Shown piece by piece: positions 25,121 to 35,571 of a stretch of 64,000 bases of DNA. The position numbers and the translations under genes were made by a program. How positions within the stretch are numbered: position 1 is the stretch's first letter; each line of letters opens with the position of its first letter. The notes beneath the pieces are model-generated. The model made no database searches. It saw only the letters and a list, made by a program, of their open reading frames with translations, and had not been told where the DNA came from. This stretch comes from SHZL01 sp963815185 (GTDB lineage: Bacteria > Pseudomonadota > Gammaproteobacteria > Xanthomonadales > SZUA-36): the NCBI GenBank assembly GCA_963815185.1, contig CAWFGC010000004.1, positions 186,001 through 250,000 of the forward strand. Direction: 5' to 3'.

Positions 25121-27355
25121 TCAACGTGGAAGTCCCAATCCTTTCTGTGCAATGATGTTGCGCTGAATCTCGTTCGTTCCGCCACCCACCACCATCATGA
25201 TAGACTCTCTCAGCATTTGTTCGAGCCCACCTTCTGCAGCCCCTTTGCTACCCGTGTACAAAGTTGCACTCGTTCCCAGAATGTCCAATGCAGATTCGCC
25301 AAGCCTTTGCATCAATTCACTGCTAAAAACGCTACTCATTGCCGCCTCGACGACTGGAACCCTGCCAGATTCTGAGATCTGGATTGGCAATATGCCCAGT
25401 TGTCTGGCTACTTCAATTTCTGCAGCGAGTTCCCCGATACGCTCGCGCATGGCTGGGTTTTTTGCTAATGAGGGATTTTTGCGCATCGCATCAATGAGAT
25501 AGGAGAATTTCTTGCGAATCATTGCAATAGATCCACCCATTAACAGTCTCTCCGTCGCGAGCGCCGAGGTCAAAATCTTCCATCCGTCATTGACTTTTCC
25601 AACCAGGGCATCCCTTGGAACCCGCACGTTATCGAGAAACTCATGACAGAACGTATGTCCGTACAACGCCATGGACGGACGAATGGTTATCCCCCGGGTA
25701 TCCATGGGTATGATAAATATGCTGATACCCGCATGAGGGACTTTCGCTTCTCGATCGGTGCGGGCAGCAAGCCACATATACTCAGCCTCCTGGGCAACCG
25801 TAGTCCATACTTTTTGCCCATTGATAAGCCATTCATCCCCTTCCAATAGGGCACTCGTTTGGAGGGAAGCCAGGTCTGACCCCGCACCAGGCTCGCTATA
25901 TCCAAGGCAAAACTGTATTTCCCCGTTGGCGATTTTCGGCAGGAAAAATTCCTGTTGGTCCCTGGTACCAAACTGCATCAGAGCGTGGGCCTGAATTTCG
26001 CACGTCTTAAACCGCCTTGCCGGCGCTTCGGCTCTTTCCAGTTCTTCCATGAACGCCAACTGCTCCAGGGGGGTAGCGCCGACACCGCCAAATTCTACAG
26101 GCCAGGTGATTTTGAAAAAACCTTCCTTTGCGGCCAGTCTTACAAAACATTCTTCATTCCTCTCATCCAAGTCTGTCCAGTTTCGTTCCAGCCACTTTCG
26201 TATCTTTTCCCTGAAGACATCGCCTTTCTCACCCATGTTGTAATCCGGTAGTTCATTGCCGGAATCTATCAGGAATTTGGCCAACTCTTCGTGCGCAACA
26301 AAGGGACCGCCAAATCTGGACATGTCTCCATGCACTCTGCGGAACTGTTGCGGCAACGGGTGTTCTTCGGCATAGCCTATGGCTCCAAAGATGTGATGAT
26401 TTTCCAGGGCAACTTTCCGCAATGTGGGGCTTGCGTAAGCGAAGGCAGCCTGCGCAAAATGGTTCCAATTCTTATCCCCTCTGTCATGGGCTTCGGCGGC
26501 ATTAGAAAGCACAAGTTTGACTCCCTGCAGGGAAATTGCGTTATTGGCCAATTTGTGCTGAACCGCTTGAAAGCGCCCGATTGGAACTCCAAACTGTTTT
26601 CTTTCTTTCGCGTATTCGGTCGCCATTTCAAAACCGCAATTCACTGCGCCATAGGCACGTGCCGCCAGACACAATTTCGCCATCAAATGCAGGCTTTCCA
26701 TTTGCTTCTTGCAGTCGGCAACAGTGATACCGGCTGCGCCATCGAATCGGATTTCTGCCAGGGATGGAACGGTCAGACCAGGCGTTTCGGTAATTGCAAC
26801 GCCCGGATGATCTCTATTGACGATCATGAGCTTTTCCGCATTCCGCAGGAAGACAAGAATATGCGTCGCAGAAAGAGCGTCTTCCACGCCACTGAAAACG
26901 CCGGTCAAACAGCCATTTTCGCCCACAGTGACAGGTTCCGCTTTGCTGTCCGAATCGAAATCACCAAATGCCGCGCAGGCCACGAATTTGCCCTCATGGA
27001 GACCATGCAGCCATTCCGTCACGGCTCCATCAGCGTCTGTGCGTCCAGTCAGAGCCATATTGGCCACGAATGTTCCAAGCAGAGGTGTTAGTACGCTGAA
27101 TTTTCCAAAGATGCTATTCAGGGCCAATATTTCCTGCAGGCCACCTTCTTCGGGATTGGAGCCCAGAGTACTGATACCGCTGTCGGCCAGTTGCCGATAT
27201 ATCTGCCTTATCGCCTCTGGATCATTGGCCCTGCGGGTAGCCTGTTGGATGTCATCTATCGGCCAATGCATTTGAAGCAAACGCTCAATGGATTCACACA
27301 ACAACTGTCTTTCGCTTTCAGTTGGCCGCATTGCATCCGCTGTTGAAAAATTCAT
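25121..27355 (-). CDS. Two-domain acyl-CoA dehydrogenase (tandem fusion, FadE34-like)
   Basis: The protein has 744 residues with two acyl-CoA dehydrogenase modules. The N-terminal half (1 to about 350) is degenerate but keeps the C-terminal helices (ATEYAKERKQFGVPIGRFQAVQHKLAN). The second half (about 375-744) has LGYSEPGAGSDLASLQT, WLINGQKVWTT, ALATERLLMGG with the likely catalytic Glu, and GGGTNEIQRNIIAQKGLGLP. In steroid degraders, FadE34/ChsE3-type enzymes have this same fused layout, equivalent to a ChsE1-ChsE2 heteromer. It therefore probably dehydrogenates a bulky or branched acyl-CoA. It is intact despite its length. Neighbours are a broken ligase gene upstream and the thiolase-crotonase fusion downstream. 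Confidence 0.9.
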   Translation of the reverse strand: MNFSTADAMRPTESERQLLCESIERLLQMHWPIDDIQQATRRANDPEAIRQIYRQLADSGISTLGSNPEEGGLQEILALNSIFGKFSVLTPLLGTFVANMALTGRTDADGAVTEWLHGLHEGKFVACAAFGDFDSDSKAEPVTVGENGCLTGVFSGVEDALSATHILVFLRNAEKLMIVNRDHPGVAITETPGLTVPSLAEIRFDGAAGITVADCKKQMESLHLMAKLCLAARAYGAVNCGFEMATEYAKERKQFGVPIGRFQAVQHKLANNAISLQGVKLVLSNAAEAHDRGDKNWNHFAQAAFAYASPTLRKVALENHHIFGAIGYAEEHPLPQQFRRVHGDMSRFGGPFVAHEELAKFLIDSGNELPDYNMGEKGDVFREKIRKWLERNWTDLDERNEECFVRLAAKEGFFKITWPVEFGGVGATPLEQLAFMEELERAEAPARRFKTCEIQAHALMQFGTRDQQEFFLPKIANGEIQFCLGYSEPGAGSDLASLQTSALLEGDEWLINGQKVWTTVAQEAEYMWLAARTDREAKVPHAGISIFIIPMDTRGITIRPSMALYGHTFCHEFLDNVRVPRDALVGKVNDGWKILTSALATERLLMGGSIAMIRKKFSYLIDAMRKNPSLAKNPAMRERIGELAAEIEVARQLGILPIQISESGRVPVVEAAMSSVFSSELMQRLGESALDILGTSATLYTGSKGAAEGGLEQMLRESIMMVVGGGTNEIQRNIIAQKGLGLPR

Positions 27356-27408
27356 CTATGCCCCGTCTATCTGAATTTCAGAAAGCCAAAGCCAAGGATT
27401 TGCACACC

Positions 27409-28213
27409 CTATCGGGTGCCTCGATCCACGCCTCGCCAATACTTTTCGCGCAGTTTTCTTTTGAGCACCTTTCCTGATGTGCTCCTCGGAAGATCATCAA
27501 GGAATTCAACGGATTTAGGCTTCTTATAGCTCGCCAGATGAGCCTTGCAGTAATTGATCACCTGTTTTTCAGTGAGCGCCTGGCCTTTATAGAGAATGAT
27601 CAGGGCCTTACGGCCCGTGGCCGTTAGCCGGCGCGTTGCCTGATCAAAACTGTTCAATACATGGTCCTCGGGTTTGAGAAGTATTGATGTGTAATTTTCG
27701 GCGGAGCCCAAAGCCTGCAAAAAGTCGCATTGGAACAATATCGTCTTCTTCTACTGGCATATCGTGCAGTTGAGCAGCGCCACCTTGAAGGAGAAATTCA
27801 TAACTGAGCATGCCGTCGGAGGGCTGACCAATTGCAATGCATTTACTGACCATAGGGCGATCTTTGATCAATTCATGAATCAGGCCCGCATAGTCGGCAT
27901 GCAGAATAATCGCGCTAAATTGTGCATCGTTGATCAGGTATCCAAGTTCCTTGAGGGCGAGACGAAAATTGATCGGAACGATTACAATACCTGTTCTGGC
28001 TCCGGCCCCAATGATCTCGAAGTACTCTCCACAATTTTTTAGCAGTACGCCGAGCCGATCCCCTTTGCTGATTCCCATTGAAAGAAGCGCATTGGCCAAC
28101 CTATTAATGCGAGTATCCAGCTCACGAAAAGTAAGTTTGCGATCGCCATCTATGACTGCAATCTTTCCCGGATACAGTTTTGCCGGTCGTCGAAAGACAT
28201 CTTTTAGTAGCAT
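27409..28213 (-). pseudogene. Acyl-CoA ligase pseudogene with internal deletions
   Basis: The N-terminal 160 residues are clear (MLLKDVFRRPAKLYPGKIAV ... VIVPINFRLALKELGYLI). The sequence then jumps to QALGSAENYTSILLKPEDH (A5 region) and again, after RLTATGR, to QALTEKQVINYCKAHL and PRSTSGKVLKRKLREKYW (A10). The P-loop, the A7 Asp and the A8 hinge are all missing, and about 270 residues remain of a usual 510. Two large in-gene deletions plus a frame change cannot come from a single-base error, so this is a true pseudogene. It is most like the ligase at 13586. Confidence 0.85.
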
Positions 28214-28228
28214 GGTCTATCTCTTTGC

Positions 28229-28981
28229 TCATAGTATTAGTGAGCCGCCGTCGATCACCAATTCGGCTCCATTGACAAATTTTGACTCATCCGAGACCAG
28301 GTAAATCACCATGTTGGCAACATCCTCGGGTTCCCCAATCGGAGATGACAGTGAAGACTGGCTGGCGCGGCCTATTTCTCCGCTGGTATCTTCCTGCGCC
28401 CCGGCAAGCATGGGTGTTGCTATTCCGCCCGGGTGCATCGAGTTACAACGAATGTTGTAGCCCTCTTTGGCACAGTGCGCGGCGATGGACTTGGTCATTG
28501 CCCGCACTGCGCCCTTGGCCGCAACATAAGCAAAATACTGCGGAAAGCCTGAAAGCGCCGCTATTGAAGAGATATTGATAATCGAACCCCCTCCGTTTCT
28601 TTTCATCAACGGAATGGACGTCTTGCAACCTAGAAAAACTCCGGTACTGTCCACCTCGTTCACCAGACACCACGTCTCCATGGAAGTGTCTTCCACCGTG
28701 CCCACTTCCACCACTCCAGCGTTATTGACCAGTGCATCGAGGCGGCCGAAATGTGACTCACACAACGAAATAACCCTGTTCCACTGCGCTTCATCCCGTA
28801 CATCGTGCATGACAAACCGGGCGCGAGGCCCCAGGGAGCTTGCCAAGGTTTGCCCTCTTTCCTCATTCACATCGGTTATCAAAACGCTTGCACCTTCCCT
28901 GACCAGTGCCTTGGCGTCAGCCTCACCAATTCCGGAAGCACCGCCAGTGACTATGACCACTTTGTTATCGACACGACCCAT
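28229..28981 (-). CDS. Short-chain dehydrogenase/reductase (hydroxysteroid-dehydrogenase-like)
   Basis: The 250-residue SDR starts at ATG 28981 (MGRVDNK). It has VTGGASGIG, DVN after beta-2 (prefers NAD), NNAG, SIINISS, YVAAKGAV (Tyr and Lys kept, with Ala instead of Ser) and the tail IDGGSLIL. The segment IRCNSMHPGGIATPML and the overall pattern resemble 3beta/17beta-hydroxysteroid dehydrogenases and the SDRs at 44319, 50444 and 56422. The likely role is oxidation of a ring hydroxyl or a 3-hydroxyacyl-CoA. It lies 41 bases after the paired dehydrogenase genes, in the same run. Confidence 0.88.
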   Translation of the reverse strand: MGRVDNKVVIVTGGASGIGEADAKALVREGASVLITDVNEERGQTLASSLGPRARFVMHDVRDEAQWNRVISLCESHFGRLDALVNNAGVVEVGTVEDTSMETWCLVNEVDSTGVFLGCKTSIPLMKRNGGGSIINISSIAALSGFPQYFAYVAAKGAVRAMTKSIAAHCAKEGYNIRCNSMHPGGIATPMLAGAQEDTSGEIGRASQSSLSSPIGEPEDVANMVIYLVSDESKFVNGAELVIDGGSLIL

Positions 28982-29021
28982 TCTGTTTTCCTCCAGCAAC
29001 TATTTGAATCGGCTTTTGATA

Positions 29022-30173
29022 TCATTCATGCACTGCCGGGATTCCAAAACAGTTCGCCAGATAGGAGCGATAAAAATCAGGCGTTCCAAACGCCAGTTCG
29101 GAGACCTTGGCGTGGCGAAAGTACAGCTGCAAATCCGTCTCTTCCATGTACCCGGTGCCCGCCATGAGCTGATGGGCGCCTTTCACAGTTTTTCGATATG
29201 CATCACTGACCCAGATCTTGCAGATGGCAGCCGACTCGCCAAGGCTCTGCTCATCATGCACGACTGCGTCGATGCTTTCATTGACCAGAATGGACGCCGA
29301 ATCAACAAGAGTGAACATGTCAGCGCATCTGTGCTGAACTGCCTGGAAAGCACCGACAGGCATACCAAACTGTTTTCTGACGCTCACGTGATCCACAGCC
29401 ATTTTTAGTGCCGCCTCGGCACCGCCGATCATTTCTGCACACTTGAGCAGCGCACATTGATGGAACACGGTCTCAATCAGGGTCGAAGAGGAATCGGGTG
29501 CAGTGAGCAAACAGTTTTCGGACAATGGAACATTGTCAAATCCTACGCGGCATAATTTGGCTCCGGACAGCGTAGGTAGAATTTCGACGTCCACACCGGG
29601 CAAGTTGCGATCAACTGCAAAAATACCCACCCCTTCCGCACATTGCGCTGCAACAATAAGTTTGTCGGCGACGTGCGCGTAGGGCACGAACATCTTGCAG
29701 CCGTTCAATCGGTAGGTTTGACCCTGCCTCGCCGCAACGCTCTTGAATTCATCCCATTTGCACAGGTATCCCTCATCCAGGGCCAGGGATACGAGCAGCG
29801 ATCCATCCACAATCCCGTGTAGCAGTTCTTGCTTGCAACTTTCGTTATCACATTGAATGATGGTCAGCACGCTTGATACGGCCGTGGTGAAAAAGGGGCC
29901 TTGATACGCCGATCGTCCCAGTTCCTGCAGGACAATGCTCATCTCCGCCAGAGTCCATCCCATTCCATCGTAGTTTTCGGGCACCAGAATTCCCTGCCAG
30001 CCCATCTCCGTCATTTGCTGCCAGAGATGATCGTCTACGCCCGGCCTGGAAGCGGCCATTTCCCTCGTAAATGCGGTTCCTGCTTTTTCCGAGACAAAAT
30101 CTGCGGCAACATCCCGGAGCAGACGGTGCTCAAAATCACGTTGATCCTGCTGCAGTTCCCCGGCTGCGGTCAT
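29022..30173 (-). CDS. Acyl-CoA dehydrogenase-like subunit without catalytic Glu (beta-type partner)
   Basis: The 383-residue protein starts at ATG 30173, overlapping the TGA of the upstream dehydrogenase (ATGA), so the two are translationally coupled. The acyl-CoA dehydrogenase fold is visible (WQGILVPENYDGMGWTLAEMSIVLQ; VSVRKQFGMPVGAFQAVQHR). The Glu-containing catalytic loops and the substrate motif TEPxxGSD are absent or replaced (SLALDEGYLCKWD). In ChsE1-ChsE2-type heterotetramers of steroid degraders, one subunit is likewise non-catalytic and helps bind FAD. It is therefore probably the beta partner of the 30170-31330 product. Confidence 0.87.
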   Translation of the reverse strand: MTAAGELQQDQRDFEHRLLRDVAADFVSEKAGTAFTREMAASRPGVDDHLWQQMTEMGWQGILVPENYDGMGWTLAEMSIVLQELGRSAYQGPFFTTAVSSVLTIIQCDNESCKQELLHGIVDGSLLVSLALDEGYLCKWDEFKSVAARQGQTYRLNGCKMFVPYAHVADKLIVAAQCAEGVGIFAVDRNLPGVDVEILPTLSGAKLCRVGFDNVPLSENCLLTAPDSSSTLIETVFHQCALLKCAEMIGGAEAALKMAVDHVSVRKQFGMPVGAFQAVQHRCADMFTLVDSASILVNESIDAVVHDEQSLGESAAICKIWVSDAYRKTVKGAHQLMAGTGYMEETDLQLYFRHAKVSELAFGTPDFYRSYLANCFGIPAVHE

Positions 30174-31330
30174 TGCTTGGTCCTGGGCAGCCCGAGTCCT
30201 TTTTGCGCAATCACGGTACGCATGATTTCCGAGGTACCACCAAAGATGGTCTCCCCGATTGAACAGCGGTACGCAATTTCCGCTTCGCCCTTTGCAGGTG
30301 CCAGTTCGCATTCTTCCGTCAATTGTGAAAACGGCCCGAAAGCGCTCATTGCGGTTTCTGCCAGTCGCTGGCCAAATTCGGTGACAAACAGCTTCTCCAT
30401 GGCTGATTCGTACGTTGGCATTCTGTTTTCTGCGAACATCCGCGGGATGCGAAAGTAGAGTTTTCTGCACACTTCGAGTTCGACCCTACGCTGGGCTATT
30501 TCCTGCCGGATTGCGGCATCGCACCAAAGGTCCGAGTTGTCACGCATTTCCGCCAGTAAGTGCTCAAAAAGGCGTTGGTGGTGTCCGTATGCGAATACTC
30601 GCTCAAACTCCAATTGTCCCATGATATAAAACACACCCTTGTTTTCTTCACCTATCAGACTTTCTTCTGACACCCTCACGTCGTCCAGGAATACCTCGTT
30701 GGTCCGGGTTCCACCCATACTCCACATCGGTCTTACGGTGATACCTGGAGTATCCATTGCAAACAGCAAGAGACTGATGCCGAGGTGCTTCTTTACTTCG
30801 GTGTTGGTTCTAACCGCCAGCCACATATAATCCGCAACGTGGGCAAACGTATTGAATATCTTCTGGCCGTTAATGAGATAATGATCACCCTCTCTGACCG
30901 CTTTGCATTGCAATGCCAACAGGTCGGAGCCGGCGCCGGGCTCGGAGTAGCCCACGTTAAACTCTATCTCTCCCCGGGCGATCCTTTGCAAATACCGGTC
31001 TTTCTGCGGTTGAGTGCCATGACGCAGGATCATCGGTCCCGCCATATGGGCTGCAGCGAAATTGAAAGGGATACCCGCCAGCGACAGCTCATGGCGGATG
31101 AAATACGTTAACTGTTCACTAAGCTCGAGTCCGCCATACTTCTCGGGCCAGGAAGGAACAAGCCACCCGTTGGCAGCGAATTCCTTGTAGAACTCCCTGG
31201 AGACGGGTCCCCCATAAATGTATTCGTTGGTGATACATTCCCTGATCAGCTCCGGCGTGGATTTTGCACAAATATATTTTCTGACATCTTCCAGCAGCAA
31301 CTTCTCGGTTTTGTTCAGGCTAATTCTCAA
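30170..31330 (-). CDS. Acyl-CoA dehydrogenase, catalytic (alpha-type) subunit
   Basis: The 386-residue protein has NVGYSEPGAGSDLLALQCKA, INGQKIFNTFAHVADYMWL, QLEFERVFAYGHH with the likely catalytic Glu, and IFGGTSEIMRTVIAQKGLGLP. It resembles the C-terminal half of the fused dehydrogenase at 25121. The four-base overlap with the next gene points to a heteromeric alpha-beta enzyme of ChsE/FadE26-27 type, used on CoA thioesters of bulky substrates. The upstream neighbour is the carboxyltransferase-like gene at 31433. Confidence 0.9.
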   Translation of the reverse strand: MRISLNKTEKLLLEDVRKYICAKSTPELIRECITNEYIYGGPVSREFYKEFAANGWLVPSWPEKYGGLELSEQLTYFIRHELSLAGIPFNFAAAHMAGPMILRHGTQPQKDRYLQRIARGEIEFNVGYSEPGAGSDLLALQCKAVREGDHYLINGQKIFNTFAHVADYMWLAVRTNTEVKKHLGISLLLFAMDTPGITVRPMWSMGGTRTNEVFLDDVRVSEESLIGEENKGVFYIMGQLEFERVFAYGHHQRLFEHLLAEMRDNSDLWCDAAIRQEIAQRRVELEVCRKLYFRIPRMFAENRMPTYESAMEKLFVTEFGQRLAETAMSAFGPFSQLTEECELAPAKGEAEIAYRCSIGETIFGGTSEIMRTVIAQKGLGLPRTKQ

Positions 31331-31432
31331 TCGACCTGGCTCCTGATTTCAGTTGCGTATGGTGCTCTGTAGTGACGCAGAAGGACTTGTTCTGATCATT
31401 CGTTTGGCCGACGGTTGAATTGCAATTTCAGC

Positions 31433-32969
31433 CTACGTGGTATAAGATGCCCGGAAATCGAAAACGGTATTCCCCTTCTGCAAATGCAAACGGCTTACGT
31501 CATGATGTTTACCCAATTCCTTTAGCAACAGTACCAAAGGTTCATCTCCGGTGTATGTAGGTTTTCGGCGGCTGAATTTTCTTGATTTCGGTGTCACCTT
31601 TCATGATGTGGTAGAGCATGAAGTCTTCGTCTGAAGCATTGGCCATACCGTAGCTTTGGACGCAGTTTACCTACCGATCCTTCTTCGGCCTCAATTTCCT
31701 GCTTGCGCCGGTATTTTTCCTTGATTATCTTGGCATTCAGGTAGCTGAGAAACCTTCATCCTTGACTTCGGGCTTCATCCAGGGAACACCTGCATCCTCC
31801 CAGCCCCAGACACCCAATGCAGTCTCTATCATGCAGTCCAGGACTTCCTTGTAGCGCTCTCCTGTCGCCACGTTCACCGCTGCCTGCGAAACGATGAACT
31901 GTGATGCAGGGGTGATCATGATCGGATGGCCGAGGTCTTCTATGATACGGATGACCTCTTCCAAAACCTCATCCAGTTTGTCACCGATACCCAATTGCGC
32001 AAGCTGGGTTCTCAGGTTCGATATCACGCCACCGGGAATTTGGTGCAGGTAAACGCCGTGGTCGTATTCCAGAGGCGCGCCGATTGGCAGATCTTCCAAT
32101 TTGGCAATGCAGGTCAATCGTTCCTCGACGATCTTCAGCGCTTCCACATTGCTTATGTTGTGTTCTATACCCAGAACCTTGGCATTGTGCATGGCGTTAA
32201 AAATGGAAATATGAGATGACCCGGAAGCCAATGGCGGCACACAGGTGTGCACTCGTTCGACGCCCATTTTCATGGCCTCGACAACGACCAGGCCCTGATA
32301 GGTGCTCATGCCATGTGTATGCAATTCAATGGGTACACCCTTGGCTTCTTTCTGTATCGCCGGCAGGAGTGTCCGGATACGATCAAGTGACAACAACCCG
32401 CCGGCATCTTTGAGCATCAAAGCCTCCGGCTTGTACTCCATTAACCGCTTGGTGAGATTGGCATAATACTCATCTGTAGTGCGTGGTGAGGGGTAGTAAC
32501 AAATGGCTGGCATAAATTCCAGGCCAATTTCTCTGGCCATTGGCACCAGCCATGGAAAGCAACGGTCCAGCTCATTTCTGGTATTCGCCAAGGTGAAAAA
32601 ACGACCTGAACCCGTGTATCGTGCCGTCATGTCGTAAAACATGCGTATCATCAATAGAGACTCGGGTTCGCCGAGCAAATCCAGGCAATCCATGATGACG
32701 ATACTTTTTTTTGTTCTGGTGATTTTGTTTCTGAATTGCTCGGAGATTTTCCACGGATCCTGGTGGAAGAAGCGAACGAAGAGCTTGAAATTGACGGCGT
32801 TGACCGGCAGCTCAATCGTATCGTAGCCCGCCTGATCGAGTTCCGCGGCGACTACACTGTGCATGCCGTACGTCATCCTCATTGCCCACATGCTCTGTGC
32901 GCCATCGCGCAGCGTTACATCAGAAAAGCTTACTTGCTTTCCGCTCACGGTTGTCATTGCCATTTGCAC
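31433..32969 (-). CDS. HMGL-fold carboxyltransferase-like protein (5S/PycB family), C-terminal tail frameshifted
   Basis: The first 410 residues are intact: FSDVTLRDGAQSMWAMRM, MLKDAGGLLSLDRIRTLLPA, ELHTHGMSTYQG, HQIPGGVISNLRTQL and ITPASQFIVSQAAVNVATGERYKEV in order. After MKPEVKD the frame changes three times, but the tail can be read as RFLSYLNAKIIKEKYRRKQ, SYGMANASDEDFMLYHIM and YTGDEPLVLLLKELG, ending FDFRASYTT at 31433. It shares most residues with the products of 45715 and 61740. The family transfers CO2 from carboxybiotin, here probably supplied by the carriers encoded at 45138 and 49607. The pyruvate-binding motif is missing (IVIMDCLD). The gene starts six bases after the TonB receptor stop. 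It may be non-functional if the shifts are real. Confidence 0.8.
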
Positions 32970-32975
32970 AGGCTC

Positions 32976-35460
32976 TCAGAAATTATATTTGAGCAAGAGG
33001 GCTACGGTACGGCCCGCACTCCGGCGCAAGTTTATATCCTTGTCGCCAAATGGCACACTGCCTGTCGCTACACGAAAGCCGCTGTAGACGGTGTAGTACT
33101 TGTCAGTCAGATTACGCCCGGCAAGTGTGACCTTCCACGTGTCTTGCGACGACATCACACTCACCGAAAGGTCGTGCGTTTCATAGCTGCTCTGACTATA
33201 TGTGTTGCCGCTTTCCAGATCCACGCCGGCGATATCGGTGAAATACTTGCCGGTAAAATGCATATTATAGGCGATGTCAAAATTAACACCGTTGAATAAC
33301 GGCCCGGTGTATTCAAAACCCATATTGCCGGACCACTCAGGTGATTGCGCCAGGCGACGACCATCGAGAACCTGATTAGTCAGTGTATTGGTAAACTTGT
33401 CAAACTGGGAGTTATCCCGAAAGCACAGGAGGCGCTCAATGACAGTCCCTTTTACAGGCGTAAGCCATAACAGATCAGCATCAATGCCCTGGGATTTAAC
33501 CTTACCGGCATTTTGCGTATTGAACGAAAAGCCGCGGAACGCCTGTACCTGAAAATTGGTGTACTTGTAGTCGAATGCGGCGAGGTTCAAGCGCAAGGTG
33601 TTGTCGAGCAATTGGGATTTGTAGCCGAGTTCAAAGCCCTTGACTTTTTCAGAGTCGAATACTGTGCCGCCTCCCACCGGCCAACCGTTTGCCTTGTCGA
33701 TTACGAAGTCGTTGCTGAAAGCGCCATTGCCGTTATCGATGCCCCCCGGTTTGAACGCTTTCTTGTAAGACAGATAGACAAGACTATTGTCCTTGGGCGA
33801 ATAGTTCAGTACCAACTCCGGTGTAAACGCGTGATCGCCATACTTGATCGGCCCGGAATACCATGTCTCATTGGCCCCGCCCACCACGTCAACCGCATCC
33901 GGTACGAGGAAAACAGGCAGTCCTGTATTGTCGTCAAAGCCGTCACCCACACCTGTTGTGATGCCCTGGCCTCCAACCAGCAACGCACTTAACCCCTGGT
34001 TCGCATAGGGGATTGTGACGGTGCCGTACACGAATGATGTCCGTGTAATAAGCCCCACGACGGATACAGAGAGCTTGTCCGGTAATTTCGAAATCGATGG
34101 AGCCGAAATAGGACGAAGTCTCGGAATGCGTGTAATGTTCCTTGTACACCTCGTAGGTAGAACCTTCGTAGCCGGCGGTATCGGCGGGGAAAAGAAATGC
34201 CAGCCCTACATATTGCTCGGCATAAAAATACTGTTTGTGGTTTTCGTAAAAGCCGCCCAGCATATATTTGATCCGGCCGCTTTCGCCCTCCAATCGGAGT
34301 TCCTGGCTAAAGACCTTGAACTGATTCAGCGAACCACTCGTTCCGGCTGCGCTGGCGATAAACGTGTAGTTGTCCATGTTGAGATCTTTCAGGTTAAGCC
34401 AGCCGGTTGTCGAAACCAGCCGAACAGAATCGTTGATATCCCAGTCGGCCAGCAGGCGTGTATGAAAAGTCTTGTTGTCTGTGTACGGCGCGCCATCTCT
34501 CAGATACTTGTCCGTTCCGCCGGAAGCAGCCGCCGTGGCATCGTATATGTCGACCGTTCCATTCGGATTCTCGCCAAGATACGGCGAGGTGCCGATCGTG
34601 CCGTCATAACCATCACAGCCATGAACGCAAATTGGCCTCCAGAAGTTCATCGTGCCGTCACTTTCAAACTTGCTGTAATTGATCTTCCAGTTAAGCTTCA
34701 GCGAGTCTATCGGCTGCCAGGCGAAGGTCAGTCTCCCGTCATCGCTGGTATAGTTTCGATAGTGATGTTTTACCCCAGGCGCGACGTTTTCCATGTACTC
34801 GTCAGTGCCTTTGTGGTGAAAGGCAAGGCGGGCGCCAAAAGTATCACTCAGCGGCCCTGAAAGTACGCCTTCGAATATGGTGCCTTGTTCTTCGAATTCG
34901 TAGCCCGCCATGAGGCTGCCCTCGAATTCGGGACCCGGATCTCTCGAACGGAGTGATATAACACCTGCGGTTGCACCTTTGCCGAAAAAGAGCGGTTGAG
35001 GTCCCTTGAGAACTTCGAATGAGGCCAGGTCAAAGGCCCCGTTGCTCAGTAAGCGTGCAGTCGAACCCACCACCCCGTCGATATTAAGCGCTGCGGAAGG
35101 TTCAAATGCGCCCGCGTCCGCGTATGATCCTATGCCGCGAACGTAGATGGCTCCACCCTGTCCGGATCCTCCTTGGAACATCATCACGCCAGGAACGCGC
35201 TCGCCCATAGCCTGAATATTGTCCATGGCAAATTTTTCGAGTTCCGCGCCGCTCAATGCCGTAACGGAAACCGGAACATCCTGAAGACTTTCTTCTCTTT
35301 TTCTTGCGGTGACGATTACTTCTTCGAGCATCCCCTCGGCCGTCGCTTGGGCATAAACCGTCCTGACGCCGTCAACACTGAAAAAGGTGGCCATTGCAAG
35401 CACGGCAATCAATAAATTCTTTACGGTACAAATAACGGGAAGGATTCTGTGCGCAATCAT
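32976..35460 (-). CDS. TonB-dependent outer-membrane receptor (one apparent frameshift)
   Basis: The protein has about 828 residues after repair. It starts at ATG 35460 with a strong AGGAG; the signal peptide (LLIAVLAMATFFSVDG ... VYAQ) is followed by EEVIVTARKREESLQDVPVSV as TonB-box/plug start. Plug motifs include YVRGIGSYAD and FEVLKGPQPLFFGKGATAGVISL. The barrel ends with the terminal aromatic KYNF. Near 34078 the frame shifts in a GG pair; removing one G joins FEITDKLSVSV to the C-terminal half (LVYLSYKKAFKPGG). It should import a large or hydrophobic substrate with TonB energy. It heads the run of - strand catabolic genes down to 22640. Confidence 0.88.
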
Positions 35461-35534
35461 TTTATATCTCCTGCTGGTTAGGATATTGCTTTTGGCATTA
35501 ATGCAATTTGTTACTTGCAAGTTCGAATACAGAC

Positions 35535-35549
35535 GCATGGCTGCCATGC
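35535..35549. promoter_or_regulatory. Palindrome upstream of the TonB receptor gene
   Basis: GCATGGC-T-GCCATGC is a perfect inverted repeat with 7-bp arms, about 75 bases upstream of the receptor ATG and just before the end of the nitronate monooxygenase gene. It could be an operator for the receptor-led operon. No direct evidence of binding. Confidence 0.4.
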
Positions 35550-35571
35550 TTCCATTTGTCCACCTTCATAA

